A stretch of 50,487 nt of DNA from Gammaproteobacteria bacterium (GCA_024644515.1 JAHEHN010000010.1:1-50487); one strand, 5' to 3'; numbered from the stretch's first letter, positions 1 to 9,811 are shown. Translations and numbers: made by a program. The notes: a model not told the origin generated them from the letters alone.

Positions 1-132
1 TCGCGATAGGATATCTCCCTTAAGATCGTCGGTTTTTCTGGCAAGTGTTAATCAAGGTTCAGTGAATATTCTATTTTGAACCTGTAATCCTCTTCGGCAA
101 TAGTATCGGCCAGGGTCGGGTCGGCTCATGGA

Positions 133-2037
133 TTATTGCTGACCCTGTTCTATTTCTTCCCAGCGCGCGTAGAGTTTTTCCAGACTTTCCTGTGCGGCGG
201 AGACCTGTTTCAGTACTTCGTCGATTCTGGATTGCTCTTGCTGGTAAAACTCGGGACTGGAAATAATCTCTTCCAGCTGTCCTAGTGCTGTTTCGGCCTC
301 TTCAATTTTGCCAGGTAACTGTTCAAGCTCCCGTTGCAGCATATATGACAGTTTGCGCGGTTGGGTTAACTGCTGTTTTAGTGGTTTTAGCTGCTCCGGC
401 TTTTCCTGGCTCGTTCCAGCGTTTTTTCCTGTACTGGTTTCACTACTAAAAGAGCCGCCTTGATTAATCCAGTCCTGATAACCACCAACATAATGATTCA
501 CTTCACCATCACCTTCAAACACGATGGAGCTGGTGACGACGTTGTCGAGAAAGGCGCGGTCATGGCTGACCAGTAACAGGGTGCCATCAAAAGACAACAG
601 TATTTCCTCAAGCAATTCCAGGGTTTCCATGTCCAGATCATTGGTTGGTTCATCCAAAACCAGCATGTTGGCGGGCTTGCTGAAGAGGCGCGCAAGAATC
701 AGGCGGTTCTGTTCGCCACCTGAAAGAGATTTTACCGGCTGGCGGATGCGATCAGGTGTAAACAGGAAATCCTGCAGGTAACTGATGACATGGACATCGC
801 GACCATTGATGGTGACAAAATCTCCACCATCGGCGAGGTTATCCTGAACGGTTTTTTCCAGTTCAAGTTGCTCCCTGAGCTGGTCAAAATAGGCAATTTC
901 GATCCGCGTACCGATTTTGACCTTGCCGTGGTCCGGGGTAAGTTGTCCCAGTAATATTTTCAGCAGGGTGGTTTTGCCAGTGCCGTTAGGACCAATCAGG
1001 CCAATACGGTCTCCGCGCATAATGGTAATTGAGAAATCCTTCACCAGTTGTTTGTCATCATAGCCATGCTTGATGCCCAGCGCCTCAACCACGATCTTGC
1101 CAGAAGCGTCACTTTTGTTAAGAGAAATTCTGGCATTGCCCTGAACATTGCGGCGCGCTTTTAATTCACTGCGCATTTTTTCCAGGGCACGAACGCGGCC
1201 TTCATTACGTGTGCGTCGGGCCTTGATACCCTGGCGAATCCAGACTTCTTCTCTGGCCAGCTTCTTGTCAAATTCAGAATGGGTTTTCGCTTCTGCAGCC
1301 AGTTGCTGATCCCGATGAATTAAAAACCCTTCGTAATCATGCTGCCAGTAAATAAGGTGGCCACGATCAAGCTCCATGATGCGATTCGAAACTTTCTGCA
1401 GAAAGGTTCGGTCATGGGTAATCAGAACAATGGCGCCGCGAAAATCCAGTAACAGTTTTTCCAGCCATTCGATAGCAGGAATATCCAGGTGGTTGGTGGG
1501 TTCATCCAGCAGTAAAATATCCGGCTCCAGCACCAGTGCTCTTGCCAGTGCAGCCCGCCTCGACCAGCCACCGGAGAGACTCGACATCAGGCTATCACTG
1601 GGCAGGTCCAGTTGGCTGATAACGGTTTCTACTTTCTGCTGAATTTTCCAGCCATCGATGGCATCGATTTCTGTTTGCAGTCTTGACAGTTTATCCATGT
1701 CCACAGTGCCTTCTGTCAGCACTGTCAGCTGATGATATTCTTTTAACAGGCGACCCACTTTTTCCAGGCCTCCGGCGATAAATTCATAGACGGTTTCTTC
1801 TGCCTGGAAGGGCAGTTCCTGTTCCAGTGCGGCGATGCGTATGCCCGGACTTACCCAGCGTTCACCGCTGTCCGGTTTGTTCTCGCCTATCAGAATTTTC
1901 AGCAGGGAGGTTTTGCCAACGCCATTTCGCCCGAGCAGGCCGATAATGTCGCCAGACTCAATGGTCATGGCTTCCTTTTCAAGCAAGACCTGTGGCCCAT
2001 AGGCCAGATGGATATCTTTCAGGGTAAGTAGGGGCAT
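133..2037 (-). CDS. uup: ABC-F family ATPase Uup
   Basis: Soluble tandem ABC ATPase of the ABC-F class. Members act on ribosomes or nucleic acid, and Uup proteins are linked to suppression of transposon precise excision and to branched-DNA or ribosome functions. Visible parts in order: first Walker A GRNGVGKTS (about residues 36-44), signature LSGGWSRR, Walker B ending LLLDEPTNHLD, a charged linker, second Walker A GPNGTGKTT, signature LSGGEQNR and Walker B VLDEPTNDLD. A glutamine/glutamate-rich coiled-coil C-terminus follows, which is the Uup hallmark. There are no membrane segments. The 634-residue length matches E. coli Uup (635). The start is the ATG before PLLTLKDIHLAYG. It stands alone, with the MATE gene upstream on the same strand. 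The 132 bases beyond its stop hold no gene I can support. Family assignment is firm; the exact cellular role is inferred. Confidence 0.93.
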   Translation of the reverse strand: MPLLTLKDIHLAYGPQVLLEKEAMTIESGDIIGLLGRNGVGKTSLLKILIGENKPDSGERWVSPGIRIAALEQELPFQAEETVYEFIAGGLEKVGRLLKEYHQLTVLTEGTVDMDKLSRLQTEIDAIDGWKIQQKVETVISQLDLPSDSLMSSLSGGWSRRAALARALVLEPDILLLDEPTNHLDIPAIEWLEKLLLDFRGAIVLITHDRTFLQKVSNRIMELDRGHLIYWQHDYEGFLIHRDQQLAAEAKTHSEFDKKLAREEVWIRQGIKARRTRNEGRVRALEKMRSELKARRNVQGNARISLNKSDASGKIVVEALGIKHGYDDKQLVKDFSITIMRGDRIGLIGPNGTGKTTLLKILLGQLTPDHGKVKIGTRIEIAYFDQLREQLELEKTVQDNLADGGDFVTINGRDVHVISYLQDFLFTPDRIRQPVKSLSGGEQNRLILARLFSKPANMLVLDEPTNDLDMETLELLEEILLSFDGTLLLVSHDRAFLDNVVTSSIVFEGDGEVNHYVGGYQDWINQGGSFSSETSTGKNAGTSQEKPEQLKPLKQQLTQPRKLSYMLQRELEQLPGKIEEAETALGQLEEIISSPEFYQQEQSRIDEVLKQVSAAQESLEKLYARWEEIEQGQQ

Positions 2038-2147
2038 GGTACCGAGTATGTCTCACGTTGGATGTTGTTTTGGCTGAAGTCGCTATGCCTGCGCAAACTA
2101 GCGCGCAAATCCGAATTTAACCGGGGTTCATGCTAACAGGATCAGTC

Positions 2148-3518
2148 TCAGGTTGGGATAGTCACCAGTGCTTCGGGTTGCTGCAGTCCTTTGAGTTTTA
2201 TTGCCATTTCCTTTTGTACCAGGAAAAAACTGATTACTGCCTGCAAGGTGACGGACAATACCGAGACATACCAGATCTGGTTTTCTGTGAAGCCGTCCTG
2301 TTTGCTCATCCATACAGCAATGGGAATAAAGATAAGCAGGCGGCTGGCGGAACTAAGCATGGCCGGTTTGGTATTGCCCAGCCCCTGAAACATGCCGGAA
2401 CAGGTAAAAATAATGCCCTGGGCAACGAAATTCCAGGAAATGATCTGCAGGAATCCGGCCCCGACACTGATGACTTCAGCTTCTTCAGAAAAGGAGGCAA
2501 TAATAGTTTCAGGATGAAATTGCAGCACCAGGGTAACTACGAACATAACAAAGGCACTGAGCATGATGCCCTTGTAACAGACTTCGCGAACCCGGTCGCC
2601 ATGGCCGGCTCCGAAGTTTTGCCCGGCAATGGGGCCCACGGCAAAGGCAATGGCCATGGTCGGCATGAAGATGGATTGCATGATGCGCCCGCCAATACTA
2701 AAGCCCGCCTGGGAGGCTTCGCCGAAGTCCTGGATCAGCCAGTAGACGATGGCAAAATAACCAAACATGAGCAGCATCTCGCCGCCCGCCGGCAGTCCGA
2801 TATTGAGCATTCTGCCCCAGATAGCAAAACGGGGTTTCCACAGGCCTGGCTGGAAAGACACATATTTTTCCAGCTTGATGAAATAGGCCAGCAGTAAAAT
2901 AACACCGATTGCACTGGAAATGGTGGTAGCCAGGCCGGCACCCATGACGCCAAGCGCTGGACCCGGTCCCCAGCCAGCAATGAGAATTGGGGCCAGGATA
3001 ATATTAAGAATGATGGTGATGACCTGGATCATCATGGTGGGTTTGACGATACCGGTGGCGCGCAGGGTAGAGCCCATTCCCATGATGGCGAATTGCATGC
3101 CCATGGCGGGCAGGAACCAGTTCAGAAAGATAACGCCCTGACGTTGGGCATCTCCAGCGGCAATAGTGCTCATAAACAGATCCGACAGAGTATAGCCACC
3201 CACCAGAGTGAAGATGGCACACAGGGCTGCCAGCACCATGGACTGGTTGAATACCAGGTTTGCATAATCCTGGTCCTTGCGACCTACGGCCTGGGAAATC
3301 AGGGCCACAGAACTCACGCCCAGTACCTGGCTTAACGCCATTACGACAAAAAACAAGGTGCCAGCGGCACCGACCCCGGCAATAGCCGCATCCCCCAGGG
3401 CAGAGACAAAATAAAGATCAATTAACAGATATAGGGTCTGGAAAATCATACCGGCAGCCACGGGCGCCGCCATGGTCAGTATGGTACGAGTAATGGAACC
3501 CTGAGTGAGATCTTTCAT
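2148..3518 (-). CDS. MATE family efflux transporter
   Basis: Integral membrane protein of 456 residues with about twelve hydrophobic segments in two similar halves, the usual MATE (NorM/DinF superfamily) size and layout. The N-terminus, LTQGSITRTILTMAAPVAAG, is typical of the family, in which a short cytoplasmic start leads into the first helix. Members use a Na+ or H+ gradient to export cationic drugs, dyes or metabolites across the inner membrane. The substrate cannot be read from sequence. The start is an ATG with only a weak ribosome site. It lies 110 bases upstream of uup on the same strand, so co-transcription is possible. I see no adjacent regulator. Confidence 0.92.
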   Translation of the reverse strand: MKDLTQGSITRTILTMAAPVAAGMIFQTLYLLIDLYFVSALGDAAIAGVGAAGTLFFVVMALSQVLGVSSVALISQAVGRKDQDYANLVFNQSMVLAALCAIFTLVGGYTLSDLFMSTIAAGDAQRQGVIFLNWFLPAMGMQFAIMGMGSTLRATGIVKPTMMIQVITIILNIILAPILIAGWGPGPALGVMGAGLATTISSAIGVILLLAYFIKLEKYVSFQPGLWKPRFAIWGRMLNIGLPAGGEMLLMFGYFAIVYWLIQDFGEASQAGFSIGGRIMQSIFMPTMAIAFAVGPIAGQNFGAGHGDRVREVCYKGIMLSAFVMFVVTLVLQFHPETIIASFSEEAEVISVGAGFLQIISWNFVAQGIIFTCSGMFQGLGNTKPAMLSSASRLLIFIPIAVWMSKQDGFTENQIWYVSVLSVTLQAVISFFLVQKEMAIKLKGLQQPEALVTIPT

Positions 3519-3597
3519 GGCTTGCTTGTCCGGAGAGAAAAAAACGCGATTTTACAGGAATACAACCTGCTCTGGCAGAATGTTTTTACGTAATTGT

Positions 3598-4020
3598 CTA
3601 GAACGGATCGAGAAAGTCACCGGACCTGATCAGACTGTCTTCAGCGACCGGTAGATTGTAGAAATATACCCAGGCAGAATAGACGGAACCATCAGGTAAT
3701 GAAACGCTTTCACGGGTACGGGTATACAGGTGAGGTTGCGGCGAATGAGCTGCACATTCTTCGTACTCATCCAGGGCCGTTAGTCGGGATTCCCCGCCAC
3801 TAAATGCATACAATTCCCCCACAACATATTCGCTGTCGTTTTTCGCGCGCAACAAACCCGGATAATCTGTTATCAGATACAGCCTGCCTGGCAAGGTGGC
3901 GCGACTTATCAGGGTAAATTCGGGGGCTATCAGCCTGTGATAATTCGCTGAGTCAGAGTCACTGCGCAAAGTGCCATATACAAAAAGATAGTCCAGGGTG
4001 TGTGTCATTGGTTGAGACAT
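3598..4020 (-). CDS. Gamma-glutamylcyclotransferase-like (AIG2/GGCT fold) protein
   Basis: Small cytoplasmic protein of about 140 residues. The N-terminal YLFVYGTLR motif is the substrate-binding loop of the GGCT/AIG2 fold, and a glutamate-containing ALDEYEEC segment follows where the family has its catalytic acid. Members cyclise gamma-glutamyl amines or peptides to release 5-oxoproline, or act on related gamma-glutamyl conjugates. The open frame extends upstream to an ATG at 4098. That would add 26 hydrophobic/basic residues not expected in the family, so I place the start at the ATG at 4020; another in-frame ATG lies at 4008. None has a strong ribosome site. It is divergent from the SLC13 permease. 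Substrate unknown. Confidence 0.8.
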   Translation of the reverse strand: MSQPMTHTLDYLFVYGTLRSDSDSANYHRLIAPEFTLISRATLPGRLYLITDYPGLLRAKNDSEYVVGELYAFSGGESRLTALDEYEECAAHSPQPHLYTRTRESVSLPDGSVYSAWVYFYNLPVAEDSLIRSGDFLDPF

Positions 4021-4125
4021 TAGTTGTGAGATAAATAGTAATGATTTGAATATCAGTGGTGTCTTTATAGTCAGCTGATGGTTTAGTATAGATGTCATGT
4101 TGAGCGGCAGCAGTATACCGAAAAT

Positions 4126-5958
4126 ATGCCGATAGAATTATCTCTTAATCCTCATGCCATAGGTGTGCTGGTACTTACTCTGCTGGCGCTGGTTCTTTTT
4201 ACCCGCGATAAAATCCCGCTGGAAACCTCAAGTCTGTTTGTGCTGGTGACCCTGACGGCAGGTTTTGAACTGTTCCCCTACAGCCATGACGGCGAGACAC
4301 TCCACGCCATAGATTTTTTTTCCGGCTTCGGTCATGAGGCCCTGGTGGCTGTCACCGCACTGATGATTGTGGGGCATAGCCTGGCACGCACCGGCGCCCT
4401 GGAACCAATTGGCAGAATGCTGGCAAGGTTCTGGGAAATTTCCCCGCAACTGTCTTTTCTGCTCACCCTGCTGGTTGGCGCCGGGCTTAGTGCCTTTGTC
4501 AATAATGTGCCTATCGTTATTCTGCTTTTGCCCATACTCACCAGTGTCTCCCTGAAAACCCAGACACCTGCTTCGCGCATCCTGATGCCAGTGGGTTTTG
4601 CGACACTTATCGGTGGTATGGGAACGACCATTGGTACTTCCAGTAATTTATTGGTGGTTTCGGTAGCGGTGAGCATGGGCATGGATAGCTTCAGTATGTT
4701 TGAGTTTTTGGCACCGGTGGCCATTACCAGCACTCTGGCCATTGCCTACCTGTGGTTGATTGCTCCGCGCATCCTGCCGGAACGGGATTCGGAGTTGAAG
4801 GACTCTTCACCGCGTATTTATTCCGGGGCACTGAGTATCAATGAAGCGGGCGTCGCCGATGGACTTACCCTGAAGGAAGCGGTGGAAAAAACTGATAATG
4901 AAATCAAGGTGCTCTATGTAAAACGGGCAGGCAGCGATTATCTGTCTGTCCCCCATGGCAGTATCAAGCTTGGTGCTGGGGATCAGTTACTGGTCCGCGA
5001 TACCCCTGACAACCTTAAGGCCTTTGAGAAACTGCTTGGCGCAGAACTTTATAGCAGCGATAACCGTGTGGATGAAGATCATCCATTACAGGCGGAAGGG
5101 CAGCAAATGGCAGAGGTTATTGTGACCCAGAACTCGCCATTGCTGGGCAGGACGCTGGCCAATATGCGCTTTGCAGATCGTTACCAGGTAGCGACACTGG
5201 CGCTGCATCGTGCCGGTTCGCAGAATCGAAAATTGATGTCGGAAATGTCAAATATTCCACTGCAGATCGGTGATGTGCTGCTGGTTCAGGGCGCCAGTGA
5301 GAAGATTGCCGAATTGAAAAAGGGGGGGAGAATACTGGTGCTTGATGGTACATCAGATCTTCCTCATTCGAAAAAAGCGCCAGTGGCTCTAGGCATTATG
5401 GTGCTGGTAGTGGCTGTGGCGGCTCTCGGGTTACTCCCCATTGCCATCAGCTCTGTGCTGGGGGTTTTGCTGCTGATAGTCAGTGGCTGTCTGGGTTGGC
5501 GTGATGTGGGGGAAGCGGTGAATACCCAGATAGTATTAATTGTAGCGGCTTCCCTTGCCCTTGGCGTCGCGATGCTTAATACCGGCGCGGCCGATGTCAT
5601 GGCTGGGCAGTTTGTTCGTATGACCTCGGATTCCTCTATTACCCTGCAACTCAGTGGCCTGATGCTGCTGATGGCTATTTTGACAAATATTGTTTCCAAC
5701 AATGCCGCTGCCGTGATCGGCACACCCATTGCCATGAGTATTGCCCAGCAGCAGGGACTTGCTGTGGAGCCTTTTGTACTGGCAGTACTGTTTGGTGCCA
5801 ATATGTCCTATGCCACTCCCATGGCCTATAAAACCAATTTGCTGGTGATGACGGTCGGTGGCTATTCCTTTAATGACTTTCTCAAGGTGGGTATTCCACT
5901 GACCGTGATCATGTGGGTAAGTCTGAGCTTCATGATTCCCATATTTTTTCCTGTCTAG
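4126..5958 (+). CDS. SLC13/DASS-type permease with two RCK (TrkA-C) domains
   Basis: Inner-membrane transporter of 610 residues. Blocks of hydrophobic helices at the N-terminus (about 1-215) and C-terminus (about 425-610) flank a soluble middle. The middle holds two TrkA-C-like repeats, each ending with a stretch such as GAGDQLLVRDT or QIGDVLLVQGA. The membrane parts carry the paired asparagine motifs of the divalent-anion/citrate superfamily (FVNNVPIVILLLP and IVSNNAAAVIGTP). Family members move sulfate, dicarboxylates or other anions, and the RCK insert is thought to bind a ligand and gate transport. Substrate cannot be assigned. The gene is monocistronic, divergent from the GGCT-like gene and convergent with the molybdenum hydroxylase genes. 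Confidence 0.88.
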   Translation: MPIELSLNPHAIGVLVLTLLALVLFTRDKIPLETSSLFVLVTLTAGFELFPYSHDGETLHAIDFFSGFGHEALVAVTALMIVGHSLARTGALEPIGRMLARFWEISPQLSFLLTLLVGAGLSAFVNNVPIVILLLPILTSVSLKTQTPASRILMPVGFATLIGGMGTTIGTSSNLLVVSVAVSMGMDSFSMFEFLAPVAITSTLAIAYLWLIAPRILPERDSELKDSSPRIYSGALSINEAGVADGLTLKEAVEKTDNEIKVLYVKRAGSDYLSVPHGSIKLGAGDQLLVRDTPDNLKAFEKLLGAELYSSDNRVDEDHPLQAEGQQMAEVIVTQNSPLLGRTLANMRFADRYQVATLALHRAGSQNRKLMSEMSNIPLQIGDVLLVQGASEKIAELKKGGRILVLDGTSDLPHSKKAPVALGIMVLVVAVAALGLLPIAISSVLGVLLLIVSGCLGWRDVGEAVNTQIVLIVAASLALGVAMLNTGAADVMAGQFVRMTSDSSITLQLSGLMLLMAILTNIVSNNAAAVIGTPIAMSIAQQQGLAVEPFVLAVLFGANMSYATPMAYKTNLLVMTVGGYSFNDFLKVGIPLTVIMWVSLSFMIPIFFPV

Positions 5959-6042
5959 TTCAGTAGCCCAAACTCAGGACAGGATGAGGATGAACAAAGC
6001 CGCCGGCTTGGGTTCTTTGTAAAACAGAAAAAATTGAAAACA

Positions 6043-6080
6043 GCAGACTTGACCGCGACGCGTAGTCGGGAAAAGTCTGC
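6043..6080. terminator. Inverted repeat between convergent genes
   Basis: An 8-bp perfect inverted repeat (GCAGACTT at 6043-6050, AAGTCTGC at 6073-6080) lies in the 141-base gap where the SLC13 permease and the iorB-like gene converge. The spacer holds further short complementarity (GAC/GTC). No clean T-run follows, so bidirectional termination is inferred from position and pairing only. Confidence 0.4.
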
Positions 6081-6099
6081 CGTGAACGAGACGTCCTTA

Positions 6100-8265
6100 T
6101 CAGGCGAGGCTAAAACCATGATGTTTTAGCGGCAGGGACCTGACACGGGTACCAGTAGCGGCATAAATGGCGTTACAAAATGCAGGCAGGATTGGCGCTT
6201 GGCCGGGCTCACCCACACCTCCCCAGAAACCGCCGGTAGCTTCCAGAACCGTTTCAATCACTGGCATTTCTGCCATGCGCAGGAGTCGGTAGTTGTGGAA
6301 ATTGCTTTCCTGAACCTGACCTTCCTGCAGCGTAATCTCACCCCACATGGCGGCGCTGATGGCCCAGACGGTAGCGCCTTCAAGCTGGGCTGTCACATTA
6401 TCCGGATTGACCATATGGCCGGTATTAATGCCCTGGATGACACGATGAATTTTAATGGCCCCGGCATCATTAACCGATAACTCCACAGCGGCAGCGGTAT
6501 AACTGCCATAGGGTTCAGTCGTGGCAATACCACGATAAATACCTGCTGCAGGTGCTTCATTCCAGCCGATGGCATCGGCGACCTTCTCCAGAATATGGCG
6601 GGACAGTTCATCTTCCGCCATGTGTTTCAGGCGGAAATGGTAGGGGTCTTCGCCGGCAGCCCCGGCCAGTTCATCAATAAACTGTTCACGAGCGAAGGGG
6701 GTTTGCGACCAGCCAACGGTGCGCCAGAAACCCAGCGGCACGTGGGTAGGGGTAAGTTTAAAGTCCTGAAACTGATCGGGTATCTGGTAAGGCAGGCGGG
6801 TAAATCCTTCCGCAGCAGTGAAATCGACACCATCGCGCAGGGGCACGCCACGCATCTGGTTAAGAATTGAGCCACTGGCAATACGCGCTTTCCAGCCTGA
6901 AATATTGCCGTTGCTATCCAGCCCGCCCTTCAGGCGATACATTGCCAGGGGACGGTAGAAGTCATGTTGGGTATCTTCTTCTCGAGTCCAGAGCAACTTC
7001 ACCGGTGTACCTTCGGGTAGCTGGGCCGCAATCAATGCTGCGGAACGTGCATAGTCACTGGAGCCACCGCGACGACCAAAGCCACCGCCGGCCTGGACAC
7101 GATGGGCGTAGACATTTTCCTGTTCCACACCAAGCGCATTGACGACTTCTGAGACCAGGCCTTCAGGTGCCTGGGTGGAAGCCCAGATATCGACTCGATC
7201 AGGGTTAATGCGAACGGTAGCACCCATGGGTTCCATGGGGGAGTGGCTCAGGAAAGGGGTAAAGTATTCGGCTTCCAGTACCTGCTCTGCATTGGCCAGA
7301 GCCCGATCAGCATCGCCACTATTATTGGGCATGAGCGCCGCTTCAGGCGCATCAAGACTGGCTTTGAAGGTAGCAAGAATGTCATCACTGCTGACATCAC
7401 CATTACCATTGCTATCCCACTCAATTTCAATTTCCTGCAGGGCCTTGTTGGCGCGCCACCAGTTATCGGCTACTACAGCCACAGCATTGTCATCTATGCT
7501 CATGACCTCAATGACTCCTCTGCGCGATCGGGCTTTACTGGCGTCAAAGGATCTTACCGTGCCACCAAAAACCGGACACTGCCTTATCGAGGCATACACC
7601 ATGCCGGGTAATTCTATATCTACGCCATATACCTGGGAGCCGTCCACGGAAGGGGGAATATCCACGCGCGGGAAGGACTGTCCGATGATGTGCCAGTCGG
7701 CTGGATCTTTCAGCGTCACTGATGGCGGGACTGGTTGGGCGGCTGCAGCTGCGGCAAAGGCGCCAAAGCCACTTTCCCGACCACTGCCGGCATGACTGAT
7801 TATGCCGTTGCTGACATTGATTTCAGCGGCATCAACACCCCAGGTATCAGCAGCAGCAGCTACCAGCATGGTGCGGGCACTTGCACCGGCATTGCGCAGA
7901 TATTCCTGGGAGTTACGAATGGTCTGACTGCCAACGGTGACCATAGCGCCCCATGCTCGATCCATGCGGATATGTTCATTCACATCTACATATTCGATAT
8001 TGACCTGTTCCCAATTGGCATCAAGTTCATCGGCGACCAGCTGGGGGGCAGAGGTCATGCTGCCCTGGCCCATCTCGCAACGGGCATATTTGATGGTAAC
8101 CAGATCATCAGGGCTGATTTGTACCCAGATATTGATGTCGCTGCCGCCATCGGCTGCCATCTGCGCTTTACCAGGCAAATGCAGTCCCAGGGCAAAACCG
8201 CCGCCAACAGTAGCAGAGGTCAGGATGAAGCGGCGTCGAGATGAATTAATAGTTGAATTTTTCAT
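6100..8265 (-). CDS. Molybdopterin-binding large subunit of an IorB-type aldehyde/N-heterocycle oxidoreductase
   Basis: Large subunit (721 residues) of a xanthine-oxidase-family hydroxylase resembling isoquinoline 1-oxidoreductase beta. Such enzymes hydroxylate N-heterocycles or oxidise aldehydes using water and a molybdenum cofactor. The N-terminus has a twin-arginine signal (SRRRFIL at residues 9-15 followed by a hydrophobic, glycine-rich stretch), so the folded enzyme is probably exported by Tat. Glycine-rich cofactor loops (GGGFGRRGG) and the late GVGEPGQ motif with the catalytic glutamate are present. I use the ATG at 8265 because AAGGAG lies 7-8 bases ahead of it; the frame remains open upstream but runs into the small-subunit gene. 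It follows the small subunit by 10 bases, so the two are co-translated. No c-type cytochrome subunit is next door. Natural substrate unknown. Confidence 0.9.
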   Translation of the reverse strand: MKNSTINSSRRRFILTSATVGGGFALGLHLPGKAQMAADGGSDINIWVQISPDDLVTIKYARCEMGQGSMTSAPQLVADELDANWEQVNIEYVDVNEHIRMDRAWGAMVTVGSQTIRNSQEYLRNAGASARTMLVAAAADTWGVDAAEINVSNGIISHAGSGRESGFGAFAAAAAAQPVPPSVTLKDPADWHIIGQSFPRVDIPPSVDGSQVYGVDIELPGMVYASIRQCPVFGGTVRSFDASKARSRRGVIEVMSIDDNAVAVVADNWWRANKALQEIEIEWDSNGNGDVSSDDILATFKASLDAPEAALMPNNSGDADRALANAEQVLEAEYFTPFLSHSPMEPMGATVRINPDRVDIWASTQAPEGLVSEVVNALGVEQENVYAHRVQAGGGFGRRGGSSDYARSAALIAAQLPEGTPVKLLWTREEDTQHDFYRPLAMYRLKGGLDSNGNISGWKARIASGSILNQMRGVPLRDGVDFTAAEGFTRLPYQIPDQFQDFKLTPTHVPLGFWRTVGWSQTPFAREQFIDELAGAAGEDPYHFRLKHMAEDELSRHILEKVADAIGWNEAPAAGIYRGIATTEPYGSYTAAAVELSVNDAGAIKIHRVIQGINTGHMVNPDNVTAQLEGATVWAISAAMWGEITLQEGQVQESNFHNYRLLRMAEMPVIETVLEATGGFWGGVGEPGQAPILPAFCNAIYAATGTRVRSLPLKHHGFSLA

Positions 8266-8275
8266 GATCCGCTCC

Positions 8276-8749
8276 TTATGCTTCGTAGGCCAGTGTGTTT
8301 TCAGGATTATTGCCAGCCACATCATGGATGGCATCCCGAATGCGTTTATAGGTGCCACAGCGGCAGAGATTGGTCATGGCGGCATTAATATCTGCATCAG
8401 AGGGTTTGGGTTTTTTCGCCAGCAGGGAGACGGCTGTCATGATTTGTCCTGACTGGCAATAACCGCACTGGGGGACCTGGTGTTTGACCCAGGCCTGTTG
8501 CACAGGATGGGAAGCATCCGCTGACAGACCTTCGATGGTGGTGATGGCTTTACCCGCCGCCGCCGCCACTGGAAAAGAGCAGGAACGCACCGGTTCACCA
8601 TCAATATGGACAGTGCAGGCGCCACACTGTGAAATGCCACAGCCAAACTTGGTGCCCTTCAGGTTCATAATATCCCGCAGCACCCAAAGCAAGGGCATAT
8701 CTGCTTCTACATCTACTTCATGGATTTCATTGTTGATTTGTAATTCCAT
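8276..8749 (-). CDS. [2Fe-2S] small subunit of IorA-type molybdenum hydroxylase
   Basis: Iron-sulfur electron-transfer subunit of 157 residues, partner of the large subunit just downstream. The N-terminal plant-ferredoxin-type cluster is bound by Cys37, Cys42, Cys45 and Cys57. The C-terminal helical domain binds the second [2Fe-2S] through Cys95, Cys98, Cys129 and Cys131 (motifs CGYC and CRC). Length and cysteine spacing match the IorA/CoxS family. The start is the ATG at 8749, preceded by a GGGGAAAG ribosome site; an upstream extension to 8788 has no support. There is no signal peptide, so it presumably travels through Tat folded with the large subunit. MoeA, needed for the molybdenum cofactor, is encoded 10 kb away in this window. 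Confidence 0.92.
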   Translation of the reverse strand: MELQINNEIHEVDVEADMPLLWVLRDIMNLKGTKFGCGISQCGACTVHIDGEPVRSCSFPVAAAAGKAITTIEGLSADASHPVQQAWVKHQVPQCGYCQSGQIMTAVSLLAKKPKPSDADINAAMTNLCRCGTYKRIRDAIHDVAGNNPENTLAYEA

Positions 8750-8878
8750 AGTCTTTCCCCTGTCATTCAATCTGATCGTTACTGGCACAAAACATTACAG
8801 CAATACAGTCTTTATATGAAGCATGAAATGCCGATTTAGTGCCTGCAAGGCGGCTGTCCTGGTCGGGGCCTTGCTGCA

Positions 8879-9811
8879 TTACTTTGCCTGCTTTGCAGTC
8901 CTGGTCCTGCCTTTACTGATGATATACAGCCCGCTCAGGATGATCACGGCTATTCCTATCCAGGTCACTGAATCGGGTAATTCCCCCCAGAATAAAAACC
9001 CCAGGGCGAGGGTCCAGATAATACGCGAATAATCAAAGGGTGTTACTTTTGCCGGGCTGGCGCAATGCACGGCCTTGGTAATGGACAGCAGGGCAAGGGT
9101 GGCAAAAAACGCCACGCCAAACAGCATGGCCAGGGACTGGAAGTCCGGTGTTACCCAATCACGCCAGGCAAACCAGGCCCCGGCAATTATGGTGGCAGGG
9201 TAGATATAGAAATTAAGAGTCAAGGCAGATTCGGTTTTGACCATAGCCCTTGCTGAAATGCTCAGATAGGCAGATGACAGCACAAACCCCAGCATCACCA
9301 GATGGGCGATATGGAAGTGGTCCGGGGTAGGCCTGACGACAATGATGACCCCAACCAGCCCCAGAATGATCGCCATTAACATGCCTTTGTTCATGGGTTC
9401 CTTGAGCACGGTAATACTGTAAACCGCTACCACCAGTGGCGTTGCAAACACCAGTGAGGTGACTTCCGCCAGAGGAATATATTTCAGCCCGACCAGGATG
9501 CATACCGTCATACTAATTCCTACCAGGGAGCGAATCAGATGGTTTAGCGGACGTGCAGTTTTAAAATCCTGGGGTTTGCCATTGGCCAGAATTACCAGGG
9601 CAATCAAAATAAGGCCGAATACACTGCGCAGCCACACCACCTGGGACAGGGGATAGCCTTGGGTTACCAGTTTGCCAAGGGCATCGGCAATGGCAAACAG
9701 CACAGAGCCGGTCATCATGAACGCAATGCCTTTGCCCAGATGCTGCTGACCTTGCAGGGCGCTATTGGGCGTCGTGGCTGATTGTTCCTGTTCGGGGGGG
9801 GGTTGGGACAT
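8879..9811 (-). CDS. EamA/DMT family transporter
   Basis: Inner-membrane protein of 310 residues with ten predicted hydrophobic helices in two EamA repeats, the standard layout of the drug/metabolite transporter superfamily. The first helix begins GKGIAFMMTGSVLFAIADAL, and the second repeat starts near residue 165. Members export amino acids, nucleotides or other small metabolites; the substrate is not readable here. I choose the ATG at 9811 over a TTG at 9844. Codons 4-6 are all CCC, giving an uninterrupted run of nine C on the coding strand just after the start (see findings). A short basic tail (KGRTRTAKQAK) ends the protein. It is transcribed away from the TonB receptor gene. Confidence 0.88.
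   Translation of the reverse strand: MSQPPPEQEQSATTPNSALQGQQHLGKGIAFMMTGSVLFAIADALGKLVTQGYPLSQVVWLRSVFGLILIALVILANGKPQDFKTARPLNHLIRSLVGISMTVCILVGLKYIPLAEVTSLVFATPLVVAVYSITVLKEPMNKGMLMAIILGLVGVIIVVRPTPDHFHIAHLVMLGFVLSSAYLSISARAMVKTESALTLNFYIYPATIIAGAWFAWRDWVTPDFQSLAMLFGVAFFATLALLSITKAVHCASPAKVTPFDYSRIIWTLALGFLFWGELPDSVTWIGIAVIILSGLYIISKGRTRTAKQAK

Noticed and set aside
1-132. Possible gene end beyond uup
   Set aside because: A short minus-strand frame exists but it is preceded by a stop, has no supported start and is under 30 codons; I can see nothing firm in this stretch.
2130-2897. 255-residue plus-strand frame across the MATE gene
   Set aside because: Antisense to conserved MATE helices and low in recognisable features; a shadow frame.
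7139-7795. 218-residue plus-strand reading frame inside the iorB-like gene
   Set aside because: It is antisense to a clearly coding gene with intact family motifs, has no family features and no ribosome site; it is a shadow of that gene's codon pattern.
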